Assembly: GCA_913060865.1 (NCBI GenBank)
Contig: CAJXTU010000007.1
Span: forward strand, 48,617-112,616
Origin: an uncultured Cycloclasticus sp.
Lineage (GTDB): Bacteria; Pseudomonadota; Gammaproteobacteria; Methylococcales; Cycloclasticaceae
Direction: 5' to 3'
DNA length: 64,000 bases
Shown here piece after piece: positions 38,435-48,189 of this stretch; the first letter of the stretch is position 1; every line of letters starts with the position of its first letter. A model generated the notes under the pieces. It was not told the origin of the DNA, made no database searches, and worked only from the letters and a program-made list of their open reading frames with translations. A program made the translations under genes and the position numbers.

Positions 38435-39157
38435 ATCGCCTCGCTCATAAAACATTTTTGTGGCACCAGCCACTGCAATTGCCGGTGCAACCAAATTTAC
38501 GATGGGGATTGTCGTCGCAAGTAAGCTCACTCCACCAAATGTCATGCTATTCATCTGAGCTTTATTCAAAATACGCTTTTGCTCTTTAAATAAGATTTTG
38601 TGATTTTCAAATCCATAGCCTGCATATTCAAATGTTAAAAACCATGCACTAAATAACAGCCATAAAGGCAAACTAATCACATTAATGCCAGGAATAAGCG
38701 ACAATATCAAAAGAGGAAGTGCGCGGACTAAATAGTAAGAAATCTTTCTTAACTCTGATCCAAGCATTTGCAGTACCTCCTTAAGAAAAGACTCATCCTG
38801 ACTCTCTTCATAAGGCTGCCCCCTTAAGTAAGCCTCTACACCCTTAGACAACTGCCCATAAAAAGGCGCAGCAATAATGTTCGCGACTAGGGTAAAACAA
38901 TAATAAACAAGCGTTAAAATACTCGCCATAAAAACAGGCAGTACTAGCCAAGCAAGCCACGATAACCAACTGGGTAACATAGAATCGACAGTGGTCGATA
39001 AATAATGCCATAACAACCAACTTGCCAGACCAAAAAGAGCTATATTGATCAACAAGGGAATAATGACAAAACGTCTTAACCTTGGCTGATTAATTAAGTT
39101 AAAACCCGCAATAAAGCAACGGATACCGTAAGACAACGATTTAGCATCAATATTCAT
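38426..39157 (-). CDS. cysZ: Sulfate transporter CysZ-type membrane protein (EI24 domain)
   Basis: A 243-residue inner-membrane protein with four to six helices. The opening SYGIRCFIAGFNLINQPRLR and the conserved LVANIIAAPFYGQLSKGVEAY and ALPLLILSLIPGINVI segments match CysZ, which brings sulfate into the cell. It is convergent with mtaB and divergent from the MinD-like gene, so it appears to be a single-gene transcript. The assignment is by family pattern; no cys gene is adjacent, and the nearest (cysE) is 34 kb away. Confidence 0.85.
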   Translation of the reverse strand: MNIDAKSLSYGIRCFIAGFNLINQPRLRRFVIIPLLINIALFGLASWLLWHYLSTTVDSMLPSWLSWLAWLVLPVFMASILTLVYYCFTLVANIIAAPFYGQLSKGVEAYLRGQPYEESQDESFLKEVLQMLGSELRKISYYLVRALPLLILSLIPGINVISLPLWLLFSAWFLTFEYAGYGFENHKILFKEQKRILNKAQMNSMTFGGVSLLATTIPIVNLVAPAIAVAGATKMFYERGDLN

Positions 39158-39258
39158 TTTTATAAAATTAAATTATTCAACTTAGTAGGAACGTATTTTG
39201 GTAGAATCGAATCAACTTTTATTTAAACATTGCAGTAACACGTGGATAACGAATCTAA

Positions 39259-40875
39259 ATGGAATTAGCTTACAGTAACACAAACATTTATAGCATGAAT
39301 AAACCTAAAGCAAAGGTTATCACCATCACCAGTGGTAAAGGCGGGGTTGGTAAATCTAGCACAGCAACCAACTTAGCTCTTTCACTCGCCGCTTTGAATA
39401 AAAAAGTGTGTGTATTCGATGCAGATGCAAGCTTAGCTAATATCAACATTTTGTTAGGTATTCAACCAAGCTATACATTACAGCACCTATTAAAAGGCGA
39501 AAAAGAACTAAAAGACATTATAATTGATGGCCCTCGCGGTTTGAAAATTGTTCCTGGCGCTACAGGGATTGCCGAGTACTCACATTTATCAAACGAGCAA
39601 AAAACGATCTTATTGACGGCTTTAGATAAGCTCCAAGAAGATTTTGATTACCTCATCATTGATACGGCAGCAGGTATTGGCGACGATGTTCTCGATTTCA
39701 TTAAAGCATCACAGTTCTCAATCATCATCATCACGCCAGAGCCTACCTCTTTAACAGACTCATTTTCGTTGCTTAAAGTTTTAAAGCGCTCAAGCTATAA
39801 TCGTACTTCATATATTTTAGTTAATATGGCATTGGACGTTGATAATAGCCAAGCTATCTATAAACGTTTTGAATCCGCGGTAAAAAAATATATTGATGTT
39901 GATATCGCATACTTGGGTTATGTTCAGGTAGATGAAACAATGATTTCATCCGTCAGCCTCCAATGCCCTGCCGTACTTCTAACGCCCGACTCTGCCGCCA
40001 GTCATTGCTTTAAGACATTAGCCGCCGAACTTAACGAAAAGATAGATGATAGCCCCGTTGACTCCTTTAGTGACTTTTGGCGCCAACAAGGCAGCATTAC
40101 TAAAGCGGCCACGGAAACACCCTCTGAAGCACCTAATAACGTGTTTATCAATGAGGACAAAAATCCTGAACCACCAACGCCCCGTACACCTACACCCGCT
40201 CCTCTTGAGTTTGAACAAGCGGTCGCTTTTTGTATTAAACGCTTATCGAGTGGAGAGTTAACTGAAGAAGATTCAACTGCTTTTTTTGATGCCATTGCTC
40301 CGTTTCAACCTTTACCAGAAAAAGACATTACCGAACCCGCTCCAGCACCCGCGTCTTCATCCGTACGAGAGTTTTACAAATACTTAGAGCATCACTCTTT
40401 TCCAAAAAAAGATATTCGTGAAGTTGTATCGACGCTTGAGCAAGTCTACTTTGAAAAGCACGGTGAAAGCCTCAATAGCCTTGACTCAACCACGTTAAAA
40501 TTATTTTCTCAATTTAGCGGGTCCGAAGAAGACTTACGTTACGTTAATGAGCAACTGTCGGATAACTATCAACGATTGTTCAATAAACCGTTATACGATG
40601 TTATTGAAAAAACTCAAGAACTGTCGTCTTCTAACGACTTTCAACAACATGAATTTGACGCACTACTGAGTGAATTACTATCTACCTATCAGCAACGTTT
40701 TTCTACCCACTTTAAAACCGAAGCAGATACTCATTTAGAAAAGGCCTCTGAAGAGATTTCAACCCTGAAAAAACAGCTATGTGATATTAATAACGAACTT
40801 AACAGCACGACTAGCTTGTTAACAGATAAAATGCTTCTTATAGAAAAAATACAAGAGCTTTTGCCAAAGGGCTAA
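39259..40875 (+). CDS. MinD/ParA-type ATPase with a long unknown C-terminal extension
   Basis: A 538-residue protein. The N-terminal 265 residues are a MinD/FlhG-like ATPase: the deviant Walker A motif KGGVGKSS (Lys27 and Lys32), the switch region DADASLANINILLG, and DTAAGIGDDVLDFI and VNMALD later. The remaining half starts with a proline-rich linker (NPEPPTPRTPTPAPLEF, then EPAPAPASSS near 355) and continues as a charged region with a predicted coiled coil at about 490-535. I recognise no domain in that half. FlhG/MinD relatives position flagella, pili or division machinery, and pilZ is encoded 1 kb away, but on the other strand. A second Met at residue 13 (MNKPKAK) is an alternative start; neither has a strong ribosome site. 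Confidence 0.75.
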   Translation: MELAYSNTNIYSMNKPKAKVITITSGKGGVGKSSTATNLALSLAALNKKVCVFDADASLANINILLGIQPSYTLQHLLKGEKELKDIIIDGPRGLKIVPGATGIAEYSHLSNEQKTILLTALDKLQEDFDYLIIDTAAGIGDDVLDFIKASQFSIIIITPEPTSLTDSFSLLKVLKRSSYNRTSYILVNMALDVDNSQAIYKRFESAVKKYIDVDIAYLGYVQVDETMISSVSLQCPAVLLTPDSAASHCFKTLAAELNEKIDDSPVDSFSDFWRQQGSITKAATETPSEAPNNVFINEDKNPEPPTPRTPTPAPLEFEQAVAFCIKRLSSGELTEEDSTAFFDAIAPFQPLPEKDITEPAPAPASSSVREFYKYLEHHSFPKKDIREVVSTLEQVYFEKHGESLNSLDSTTLKLFSQFSGSEEDLRYVNEQLSDNYQRLFNKPLYDVIEKTQELSSSNDFQQHEFDALLSELLSTYQQRFSTHFKTEADTHLEKASEEISTLKKQLCDINNELNSTTSLLTDKMLLIEKIQELLPKG

Positions 40876-40902
40876 CGCTTTTAACGCCACATATATAGTT
40901 AG

Positions 40903-41679
40903 TTAACGATTAAAGAGTGTGTCGTAATTTTTAGTACTCATACTGGCAACCGTCTCTAATGACCGCCCTCTTAGTTCAGCCATTTTCTCCGCCACATACT
41001 TCACATAATTGGGATAATTTGGTTTGCCACGCATCGGAACTGGCGCTAAATATGGCGAGTCTGTCTCTATCAAAAACCGGTCATCTGGAACTTTTTTTGC
41101 TACTTCCTGCACTTGCTTAGCATTTTTAAACGTCACAATTCCAGAAAATGAAATATAAAAACCAAGGTCTAATGCTTTTTTTGCCATTTCCCAGTCTTCT
41201 GTAAAACAGTGTAGAACCCCCCCTGTTTCACCCGCCTGCTCTTCTTGCATAATGCTAATCGTATCTTCTTTCGCATCACGTGTATGAATAATAAGCGGTT
41301 TATTTATTTTCTTTGCAGCGGCAATATGGTGACGAAAGCGCTGCTGTTGGGTGCTCAATTCAGTTTCACTGTTCAACCTATAATAGTCTAAGCCCGTTTC
41401 ACCAATCGCCACTACGTTATCTTTCAACGCCTGCTCTATAAGCTCATCAACACTAGGATCATGCCCATCTACTTCATTTGGATGCACACCAACCGATAAT
41501 GATATTTTTTCATAACCAGCAACTAAATCCCGCATCGCTGGATAATCTTCCCAATTAATGGAAACACATAGCATATGATCTAATAAATCCGCTTTAACGG
41601 CCTCTAAGTATTCACCAACATTATTTGCATAAGGCTCTAGGTCAACGCGATCTAGGTGACAGTGTGAATCAATAAACAT
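40903..41679 (-). CDS. TatD-family metal-dependent DNase/hydrolase
   Basis: A 258-residue TIM-barrel hydrolase of the TatD/YcfH group. The metal ligands begin with SHCHLDR at residues 5-11, then GETGLDYYR, HTRDAKEDT, LHCFTEDWEMA and the final ETDSPYLAP. E. coli YcfH, its closest match by context, sits in the same place after holB and pilZ. The function is usually given as DNase or deoxyribonuclease; physiological substrate is uncertain. A hairpin terminator precedes it, so it may be made only partly from the upstream message. Confidence 0.88.
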   Translation of the reverse strand: MFIDSHCHLDRVDLEPYANNVGEYLEAVKADLLDHMLCVSINWEDYPAMRDLVAGYEKISLSVGVHPNEVDGHDPSVDELIEQALKDNVVAIGETGLDYYRLNSETELSTQQQRFRHHIAAAKKINKPLIIHTRDAKEDTISIMQEEQAGETGGVLHCFTEDWEMAKKALDLGFYISFSGIVTFKNAKQVQEVAKKVPDDRFLIETDSPYLAPVPMRGKPNYPNYVKYVAEKMAELRGRSLETVASMSTKNYDTLFNR

Positions 41680-41691
41680 AATTTTCCCATT

Positions 41692-41717
41692 AAAATAAAA
41701 AACGGCCTCTAAGGCCG
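41692..41717 (-). terminator. Hairpin terminator between pilZ and tatD
   Basis: On the minus strand CGGCC pairs with GGCCG around TTAGA and is followed by TTTTTTATTTT. It may lower expression of the downstream TatD gene. Confidence 0.65.
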
Positions 41718-41742
41718 CTTTTACAACATTACAACACCCAGA

Positions 41743-42099
41743 CTACATTGTATGGGTCGGCCTTCCAGTCTGTGATGTTCCAGCTAAATAGGTTTCTATT
41801 TTTGCACGCGCAGCTCCACCATCTTGATCGTTAAACTGAACACCAACACCATTAGATCGTGAACCTTCAGCACCAACAGGTGTAATCCAAATAATGGTAC
41901 CCGCTACTGGAATCCGCTCTACTTCACCCATTAAGCTCAATAACATGAATACTTCATCACCTAAGTTGTATTTTTTATGCGTAGGAATAAACAAACCACC
42001 ACCTTCGACATAATCCATGAATGCAGCATATAAGGCATTCTTATCTTTAATTGTTAAAGATAAAATCCCTTGTCGCGCTTCTGTCCCAACAGTCTTCAT
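41743..42099 (-). CDS. pilZ: Type IV pilus assembly PilZ-domain protein
   Basis: A 118-residue PilZ protein of the classical pilus type. It carries the GGGLFIPTHKKYNLGDEVFM stretch and the later VAGTIIWITPVG and NGVGVQF strands. The arginine-rich RxxxR motif needed to bind cyclic di-GMP is absent near the N-terminus, as in the original PilZ of Pseudomonas that works without that ligand. It follows holB with an 11-base gap, matching the holB-pilZ-tatD order of other gammaproteobacteria. Confidence 0.9.
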   Translation of the reverse strand: MKTVGTEARQGILSLTIKDKNALYAAFMDYVEGGGLFIPTHKKYNLGDEVFMLLSLMGEVERIPVAGTIIWITPVGAEGSRSNGVGVQFNDQDGGAARAKIETYLAGTSQTGRPTHTM

Positions 42100-42110
42100 T
42101 TGTCTAGCCT

Positions 42111-43100
42111 TTATTTAAGCGTTAGCGAATAGCTCTGTATCGCAAACTCTTCTATCATTAGTTGTTGATTAACTTGATGCGACTCTAACACTTTTAACTG
42201 TGCTAACTGGTCCAACAAATCATGCATGTCTGCTAAGTTTAGCTTTTCTACGAGAACTTTCAAGTCTGCAAGACGTTCTGGGTGGACTAACTCGTGATTT
42301 ACTGTCCCATGAGCATATTTAATTGCATCATTTAACCCAGACATTAACCACTTTAGACAAGGTAAATTATTCAGCTTTATACATTTTTCGGCGAATAATA
42401 GCGGATCTAATCGCCCTTTTAGCAACGCTAAAAAATCATTTAATAGGCTTGCCTCAACCGCTAATGCATCTTTTTTCCATAATTCATGGGCTAGAAGAGG
42501 TACATTATTAGCTAAACGTAAGTACTGACTGGCTTGCTTACACCCTAAATCATTTAACCACGATTGAGCCTGCACTAATTCAATATTTTTTACGACCATG
42601 AGCTGGCAACGGCTACGTATTGTGACAGGTAACCTCGACAAGCGGTGCGTTACCAATACTAAACATGTATTCTCGCTCGGTTCCTCTAAGGTTTTAAGCA
42701 AACTATTCGCTGCTTGGTGCAGCATTGCATCAGCAGGATCAATAATAACAATTCTTGGTTTAGTGTATTGGCTACTCAACGCCAACGACTTAGTCAATTC
42801 ACGTATAGCATCCACTTTAATACTTTCTTTTCCTTCCTCAGGAACAAGGTGGTAAAAGTCCGGGTAATTTCCAGCATTAAATAACAAGCACGACTCACAT
42901 ACGCCACAAGCAGTATTATCTTCATTTGGCGAAAGGCAAATCGTTCGATGTGCAAACGATTTAGCTAGCGATGATAAGCCTAGCCCTTCATCACCAACCA
43001 GCATTAAAGCACTAGGTAACCTATCTTGTTGCAAATAACGCGTTAACTTATCCCAGTAAGCTTGCAACCAAGGATAATTAGGAAAATATGGTTTATCCAT
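42111..43100 (-). CDS. holB: DNA polymerase III subunit delta'
   Basis: A 329-residue clamp-loader subunit. The Walker A region is degenerate (VGDEGLGLSSLAKSF, with Leu in place of the essential Lys), consistent with delta' being a non-hydrolysing stator. A zinc-type cluster is in CLSPNEDNTACGVCESC, and the LKTLEEPSENTCLVLVTHR and IRSRCQ segments are typical. It overlaps tmk by 8 bases (43093-43100), so translation is coupled. Confidence 0.93.
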   Translation of the reverse strand: MDKPYFPNYPWLQAYWDKLTRYLQQDRLPSALMLVGDEGLGLSSLAKSFAHRTICLSPNEDNTACGVCESCLLFNAGNYPDFYHLVPEEGKESIKVDAIRELTKSLALSSQYTKPRIVIIDPADAMLHQAANSLLKTLEEPSENTCLVLVTHRLSRLPVTIRSRCQLMVVKNIELVQAQSWLNDLGCKQASQYLRLANNVPLLAHELWKKDALAVEASLLNDFLALLKGRLDPLLFAEKCIKLNNLPCLKWLMSGLNDAIKYAHGTVNHELVHPERLADLKVLVEKLNLADMHDLLDQLAQLKVLESHQVNQQLMIEEFAIQSYSLTLK

Positions 43101-43728
43101 CCGTCAACATCTTATCTAGATAACGTTGAATATTTTTTTGCACTTGTTCAATACTCTTTGAGGCATCTACAATACAAAATCGATTAGGCTCAGCCTTCGC
43201 CCTTTCTAGGTAGACCCGTCGCACATTATTGAAAAAAGCTTTTTTCTCCGATTCGAAGCGATCTGGTTCACTCCGGCCAGCTGCACGCTCTAAACCTACG
43301 TCGACTGACAAGTCTAATAATACTGTTTTATCCGGCGATAAACCCTTCTGTACAAATTTTTCAAACCAATTAATATCCGCCATTTTAAAATGACGACCAC
43401 CGCCTTGATAGGCATAAGTGGCATCAGTAAAACGGTCACAAACAACCCATTTTCCGGCGTCTAGTGCTGGTTTAATAATATTCTCGATGTGTTGTGCTCG
43501 TGCCGCAAACATCAGCAATAATTCAGATTCATTGCATAACTTTTCTTCATTATGTTCTAGCAATAAGTCTCTGATTTTTTCAGCTATTTTTGTACCACCT
43601 GGCTCTCTTGTGGTAATAATTTTTTTGCCATTAGAGGTTAAATAACTAGCAATAAAATTAAGGTTTGTCGTTTTACCAACGCCTTCAACACCTTCAAGTG
43701 TTATAAATTTCCCCATTGTCATCGTCAT
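43093..43728 (-). CDS. tmk: Thymidylate kinase
   Basis: A 211-residue enzyme phosphorylating dTMP to dTDP. The P-loop is LEGVEGVGKTTN, then REPGGTKIAEKIRDLLLEH, and the substrate/lid region DRFTDATYAYQGGGR, all diagnostic. An initial MTMTMGKF has several Met codons; MGKFITLEG (43716) may be the true start. Overlaps holB by 8 bases and mltG by 4 bases. Confidence 0.95.
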   Translation of the reverse strand: MTMTMGKFITLEGVEGVGKTTNLNFIASYLTSNGKKIITTREPGGTKIAEKIRDLLLEHNEEKLCNESELLLMFAARAQHIENIIKPALDAGKWVVCDRFTDATYAYQGGGRHFKMADINWFEKFVQKGLSPDKTVLLDLSVDVGLERAAGRSEPDRFESEKKAFFNNVRRVYLERAKAEPNRFCIVDASKSIEQVQKNIQRYLDKMLTDG

Positions 43729-44723
43729 TTATTCCGCTGATATTTATCGACTGCTGCATTATGTTGTTTTAACGTTTCCGAAAAAATGTGTGAGCCATCA
43801 CCATTGGCCACAAAGTATAAATTCTTAGTTTCTACCGGGTGTAGAACAGCCTCAATAGCCGCCTTGCCTGGCATCGCGATAGGTGTTGGCGGTAGTCCAT
43901 AGCGTGTATAGGTGTTGTAAGGCGTATCTTTGCGCAAATCTCGGTACCTTATATCACCTTTATAAATATCGCCCATGCCATAGATAACCGTAGGGTCTGT
44001 TTGTAATTTCATTCCTATTTCAAGTCGACGAATAAACAACCCTGCTATTTGCTTACGCTCTGATGCAACGCCCGTTTCTTTCTCTACAATGGAGGCCAAA
44101 ATAAGTGCATCATAAACGCTAGGTAGCACCTTCCTTTTTTGCCTATTAGGCCATGCTGAATTAACAAAAACCTGCATTGAGCGATACGCACGTTTAATGA
44201 TATCAACATCTGAGGTATCTTTAACGAAGAAATAAGTTTCAGGTAACAACATGCCTTCTAGATGTTTTTCTGAAATATTTAATAACTCCAAATACTCATC
44301 CATCTGTGCATCTGCGGGCAATGTACTTTTTATAGCCGGGTGCCCCTGAATATCTTTTAACACCTCTTTAAATGATTGACCCTCTATAATAGAAACCGCA
44401 TATTGATTCACCTTACCATTGACCAAAAAAGTTAATATTTGCGCAGGCGTTAGACCTGGAGAAAACTCATATTCGCCTGCTTGAATTTTGCCTGCAGCAC
44501 CTTCAAAACGAACCAACCATTTAAACCAACGACCGCTCACCACTCCTTTTTCGTCAAGGATTGAAATAATTTGATTGAGATTCTGGCCCCTTTCAATACT
44601 GACAATGACCGAGCCCATTTCATCAGAAATATACGATTCGTTGATTGAGCTTTCATACAACATCCAAAACCAACCAGCCAATAGACTAAGTACAATAATA
44701 CTAGCCGCTATTAAACGTCTCAT
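43725..44723 (-). CDS. mltG: Endolytic murein transglycosylase MltG
   Basis: A 332-residue inner-membrane enzyme that cuts nascent glycan strands and sets their length. One N-terminal helix (IAASIIVLSLLAGWFWML) is followed by a periplasmic LysM-like region and the catalytic YceG domain with ASIVEKETGVASER (active-site Glu), the QTDPTVIYGMGD segment and TPIAMPGKAAIEAVLHP. It overlaps tmk and touches pabC (one shared base), the usual pabC-mltG-tmk order. Confidence 0.95.
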   Translation of the reverse strand: MRRLIAASIIVLSLLAGWFWMLYESSINESYISDEMGSVIVSIERGQNLNQIISILDEKGVVSGRWFKWLVRFEGAAGKIQAGEYEFSPGLTPAQILTFLVNGKVNQYAVSIIEGQSFKEVLKDIQGHPAIKSTLPADAQMDEYLELLNISEKHLEGMLLPETYFFVKDTSDVDIIKRAYRSMQVFVNSAWPNRQKRKVLPSVYDALILASIVEKETGVASERKQIAGLFIRRLEIGMKLQTDPTVIYGMGDIYKGDIRYRDLRKDTPYNTYTRYGLPPTPIAMPGKAAIEAVLHPVETKNLYFVANGDGSHIFSETLKQHNAAVDKYQRNK

Positions 44724-45583
44724 CAGTGTTGAAGCCCTTTTAAGTTAACTTGTCGTTGAATATCTTGATAAACAGAATTCAACGCCCAAGATGTATACTG
44801 ATCATTATTCTTAGTAAAAAAAGCGCCATCGATATTAAGCTGCTTAACTCTACGAACAGGCATCAAACTATTCGTCATAAATATTTCATCTGCATTTTTT
44901 AAATCATCCAATGTTAACTCCGTTATCTGGCAATCTATATCCTCTTGACGGGCTTGTCGAATCAAATACTCTCGAATAACACCTAACACCCCTGATTGAC
45001 TCAATTCAGGGGTCATTAAAACACCTTTATTAACAATAAATATATTACTCATCGTGCCTTCAATAACAAGTCCATTTTCATCAACCATTAACCCTTCAAG
45101 TTGTTTGTTATCGCCTAATTCTCCACGTGCTAGAACCCGTTCCAATTGATTCAAATGTTTAATTCCTGCCAGTAATGGCTGACGACTCAGCCGTGTATGA
45201 CATAATGTTAAATCAACACTACTCAACGATTCATTCACCCCTACCTCAGCTGCAACAAAAGACACTACTCGCGTTAGGATAGGCTTCGTTGGTGGAGTAA
45301 AGCCGCGTTCCCCTACTCCTCTTGATAGAATCAGCTTTATAACCCCGTATCGCGTTGTACTTATTAGCTGTGAAATCTCCCGTTCAATAATGCCTACATT
45401 AACTGGCGGCAAGCCAAGTACCTCACAACCTTTTTGCAGCCGCTGAATATGCTCTTTTAAAAAACAAGCTGTATTTGATTCAACTAAAATGGTTTCAAAT
45501 AGTCCATCACCGTATTGAAAGCCCCTATCAAGCGAATTGATAAATTGCTCATATTCACCATTAATAAGAGTATTAGATTTCAT
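44723..45583 (-). CDS. pabC: Aminodeoxychorismate lyase
   Basis: A 286-residue fold-type IV PLP enzyme that converts 4-amino-4-deoxychorismate into p-aminobenzoate for folate. RGFQYGDGLFETI, LILSRGVGERGF and GIKHLNQLERVLARGEL (with the catalytic lysine) are family motifs, and MVDENGLVIEGTMSNIFIV follows. It overlaps the upstream pabB by 11 bases, so the two steps of pABA synthesis are coupled. Confidence 0.93.
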   Translation of the reverse strand: MKSNTLINGEYEQFINSLDRGFQYGDGLFETILVESNTACFLKEHIQRLQKGCEVLGLPPVNVGIIEREISQLISTTRYGVIKLILSRGVGERGFTPPTKPILTRVVSFVAAEVGVNESLSSVDLTLCHTRLSRQPLLAGIKHLNQLERVLARGELGDNKQLEGLMVDENGLVIEGTMSNIFIVNKGVLMTPELSQSGVLGVIREYLIRQARQEDIDCQITELTLDDLKNADEIFMTNSLMPVRRVKQLNIDGAFFTKNNDQYTSWALNSVYQDIQRQVNLKGLQH

Positions 45584-46922
45584 GAAAATCTAATGCATCT
45601 AATAATGCCTTTGCTTTATGACGAGTTTCTTCTAGCTCATTAACAGCAATTGAGTCGGCGACAATCCCGGCACCTGTCCGTAGAGTTAACTGTTCATCGT
45701 GAATAGTAAACGTCCTTATCAATATATTAAAATCAAGGTCACCATTACGATTAATATAACCCATAGAGCCGGTATAAGCGCCTCTTGGGGCATCTTCCAG
45801 TTCGTTAATAATTTCCATACAACGAACTTTAGGGCAACCCGTTATGGTACCACCAGGAAAAACAGCTTTAATCACATCTGTTGGCGTCTTATTAGCTGAT
45901 AATTTGCCACTCACGTTTGAAACAATATGATGCACCGCTGCATAAGATTCTAGCGTCATTTTCTCATCTACTTTAACCGTACCTGTCTCACATATTCTAC
46001 CCAGATCATTGCGAATAAGGTCAATCAACATAATGTGCTCTGCGCTTTCTTTTGAGTTTAGTAGTAACTCTTTCGCAATTTTTTTATCGATAGCGTCATC
46101 ATCATCCCGCGGTCGTGTACCCGCAATCGGTCTCATTTGAACCGTATTACCGATGCAATTGATGAGCCGTTCAGGTGATGATGAGCAGATAACACTATCG
46201 TTGTAACAAGCAAGCCCAGCAAAGGGCGATGGGTTATATTGGCGTAATGAACTGTAAACATCTAGGTAATCAATACCTTGGGCAATATCACCAATCCATT
46301 GTCGAGATAAGTTAACTTGCAAGGTATCCCCTTCCACTAAATACGACTTAATTCTTTTAACGCCATTAATAAAAACATCAGGCGCATCTTCCTCAAGCAT
46401 CACCATGGGTTTTTTTGGCTGATGGGTATTCAACTTGCTAATATCAGCTAGAACATTATCAATCAATGCCTCTTCACCTGATTCACACACAATCCAGCAA
46501 GTACTGTCCTTATGATTTTTAATAATCGCAATAGGGATTCTAACGGCACTTGCAATGGGTAAGTTTTTATCTCTAATAAGGCCTGAAAGTTTGGGCTCTA
46601 TTGCACCAACCAATTCATAGCTTAAAAATACGAACCAGCCCCCCGTAAATGGGAGGTCAACGCTAGGACTTAAGTTTTTATGTTTATTAAAAGATTCATC
46701 AAATTTAGAAAAAAAATCATTATTTTTTAAGTTAAATGACTCGATTTTCTCACCAGGAAAGGCAAATAAGATGTCAAAGCCATTATTTAATTGGCCAACA
46801 CCATTACTTTCCAATAAAAATGGATAACGTTGACGATTAGCTGCATGGCAATCTAATAAATCAACATTTGATGAAATTTGAAGCTTAGAAAAAGCGCCAC
46901 AATGTTCTATGTCCAGTGTCAC
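45573..46922 (-). CDS. pabB: Aminodeoxychorismate synthase component I, with an unusual PIAGT motif
   Basis: A 449-residue chorismate-utilising enzyme. The C-terminal catalytic core holds MRPIAGTRPRDD, ELLLNSKESAEHIMLIDLIR, TESYAAVHHIVSNV-type residues, and FPGGTITGCPKVRCMEIINE followed by PRGAYTGSMGYI. In characterised PabB the first motif reads PIKGT with a lysine that attacks the ring; here it is PIAGT with Ala267, the residue found in anthranilate synthases. Position next to pabC, with which it overlaps by 11 bases, supports the PabB role. Either the lysine is dispensable in this branch, or the enzyme makes a different aminochorismate. Confidence 0.85.
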   Translation of the reverse strand: MTLDIEHCGAFSKLQISSNVDLLDCHAANRQRYPFLLESNGVGQLNNGFDILFAFPGEKIESFNLKNNDFFSKFDESFNKHKNLSPSVDLPFTGGWFVFLSYELVGAIEPKLSGLIRDKNLPIASAVRIPIAIIKNHKDSTCWIVCESGEEALIDNVLADISKLNTHQPKKPMVMLEEDAPDVFINGVKRIKSYLVEGDTLQVNLSRQWIGDIAQGIDYLDVYSSLRQYNPSPFAGLACYNDSVICSSSPERLINCIGNTVQMRPIAGTRPRDDDDAIDKKIAKELLLNSKESAEHIMLIDLIRNDLGRICETGTVKVDEKMTLESYAAVHHIVSNVSGKLSANKTPTDVIKAVFPGGTITGCPKVRCMEIINELEDAPRGAYTGSMGYINRNGDLDFNILIRTFTIHDEQLTLRTGAGIVADSIAVNELEETRHKAKALLDALDFHEI

Positions 46923-46936
46923 CTGGTGTTACTAGA

Positions 46937-48175
46937 CTAAAGTCGTTTGAAGACTAGCGTACCGTTGGTTCCACCAAACCCAAATGAATTTGATACAACT
47001 ACATCTATACCCATTTGACGTGCTTCATTTGGTACGTAATCTAAATCGCACTCAGGATCAGGGGTAAATTGATTTATTGTAGGAGGAGCGACTTGGTCAC
47101 GTAATGCCAATACAGAAAATACAGCCTCTGCACCACCCGCAGCGCCAAGCATATGGCCCGTCATTGATTTTGTAGAGCTCATGGGTACTTTGTAAGCTTT
47201 ATCAGCAAGTAACGTTTTTGCCGCATTTGTTTCAGCAAGGTCACCTGCAGGTGTCGATGTTCCATGGGCATTGATGTAATTAATTTGCTCAGGATTTAAA
47301 GACGCATCTTTTAACGCATTTCTCATGCAACGATAGGCCCCTTCACCATTTTTGGATGGCATCGTCATATGGAAAGCATCCGAACTCATTCCATAACCAG
47401 CCAACTCAGCATAGATTTTTGCACCACGTTTTTTAGCGTGCTCGTACTCTTCAAGCACCAAAACACCAGCACCATCGCTCAAAACAAACCCATCACGGTC
47501 CTTATCCCAAGGGCGACTCGCTGTTTCAGGGGAGTCGTTCCGACGTGACAGTGCACGTGCTGAAGAAAACCCACCGTATGATGTCACCGACGTAGCCATT
47601 TCAGCTCCACCAGCCACCATCACATCTGCATCACCATATTGAATAATACGCATTGCATCACCGATATTATGGGCACCTGTCGTGCAGGCTGTCACAATGG
47701 CAAAATTAGGCCCTTTCAAACCACGCAGTATCGAAAGGTTGCCTGAAATCATATTAATAATATTTGATGGAACAAAGAACGGTGATATTTTCCTCGGCCC
47801 ACCTTTCTGAAATCCATCAAAGCCTGCTTCAATACCTGAGATCCCACCTATACCAGCACCAATCGCAACACCAATTCTTTCAGCATTTTCATCGGTCACT
47901 TCAATACCAGAGTCATCTAACGCTTGCATCCCAGCGGCAACACCATAATGGATAAAAGGGTCCATTTTTTTAGCATCTTTACGAGACAAGTAATCATTGA
48001 CATCAAAATCTTTAACTGCGCCTCCGAAATTTGACGGAAATTCAGTTGTATCAAATCGAGTAATAGGTCCAATCCCACTTTGACCCTTTAAAATATTTTC
48101 CCAGGAATCCGCAACATTACCACCAACCGGTGACAACAAACCTAACCCTGTTACTACAACTCGACGTTTAGACAC
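46937..48175 (-). CDS. fabF: 3-oxoacyl-[acyl-carrier-protein] synthase II
   Basis: A 412-residue condensing enzyme elongating acyl-ACP with malonyl-ACP. The catalytic triad is Cys in TACTTGAHN, His in [11 protein letters not shown] and His in [13 protein letters not shown]. The protein opens [16 protein letters not shown] and ends [17 protein letters not shown], typical of FabF. It is preceded by a strong hairpin that separates it from acpP, and followed by pabB after 14 bases. Confidence 0.97.
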   Translation of the reverse strand: MSKRRVVVTGLGLLSPVGGNVADSWENILKGQSGIGPITRFDTTEFPSNFGGAVKDFDVNDYLSRKDAKKMDPFIHYGVAAGMQALDDSGIEVTDENAERIGVAIGAGIGGISGIEAGFDGFQKGGPRKISPFFVPSNIINMISGNLSILRGLKGPNFAIVTACTTGAHNIGDAMRIIQYGDADVMVAGGAEMATSVTSYGGFSSARALSRRNDSPETASRPWDKDRDGFVLSDGAGVLVLEEYEHAKKRGAKIYAELAGYGMSSDAFHMTMPSKNGEGAYRCMRNALKDASLNPEQINYINAHGTSTPAGDLAETNAAKTLLADKAYKVPMSSTKSMTGHMLGAAGGAEAVFSVLALRDQVAPPTINQFTPDPECDLDYVPNEARQMGIDVVVSNSFGFGGTNGTLVFKRL

Positions 48176-48189
48176 AATATGCGCTCTCT

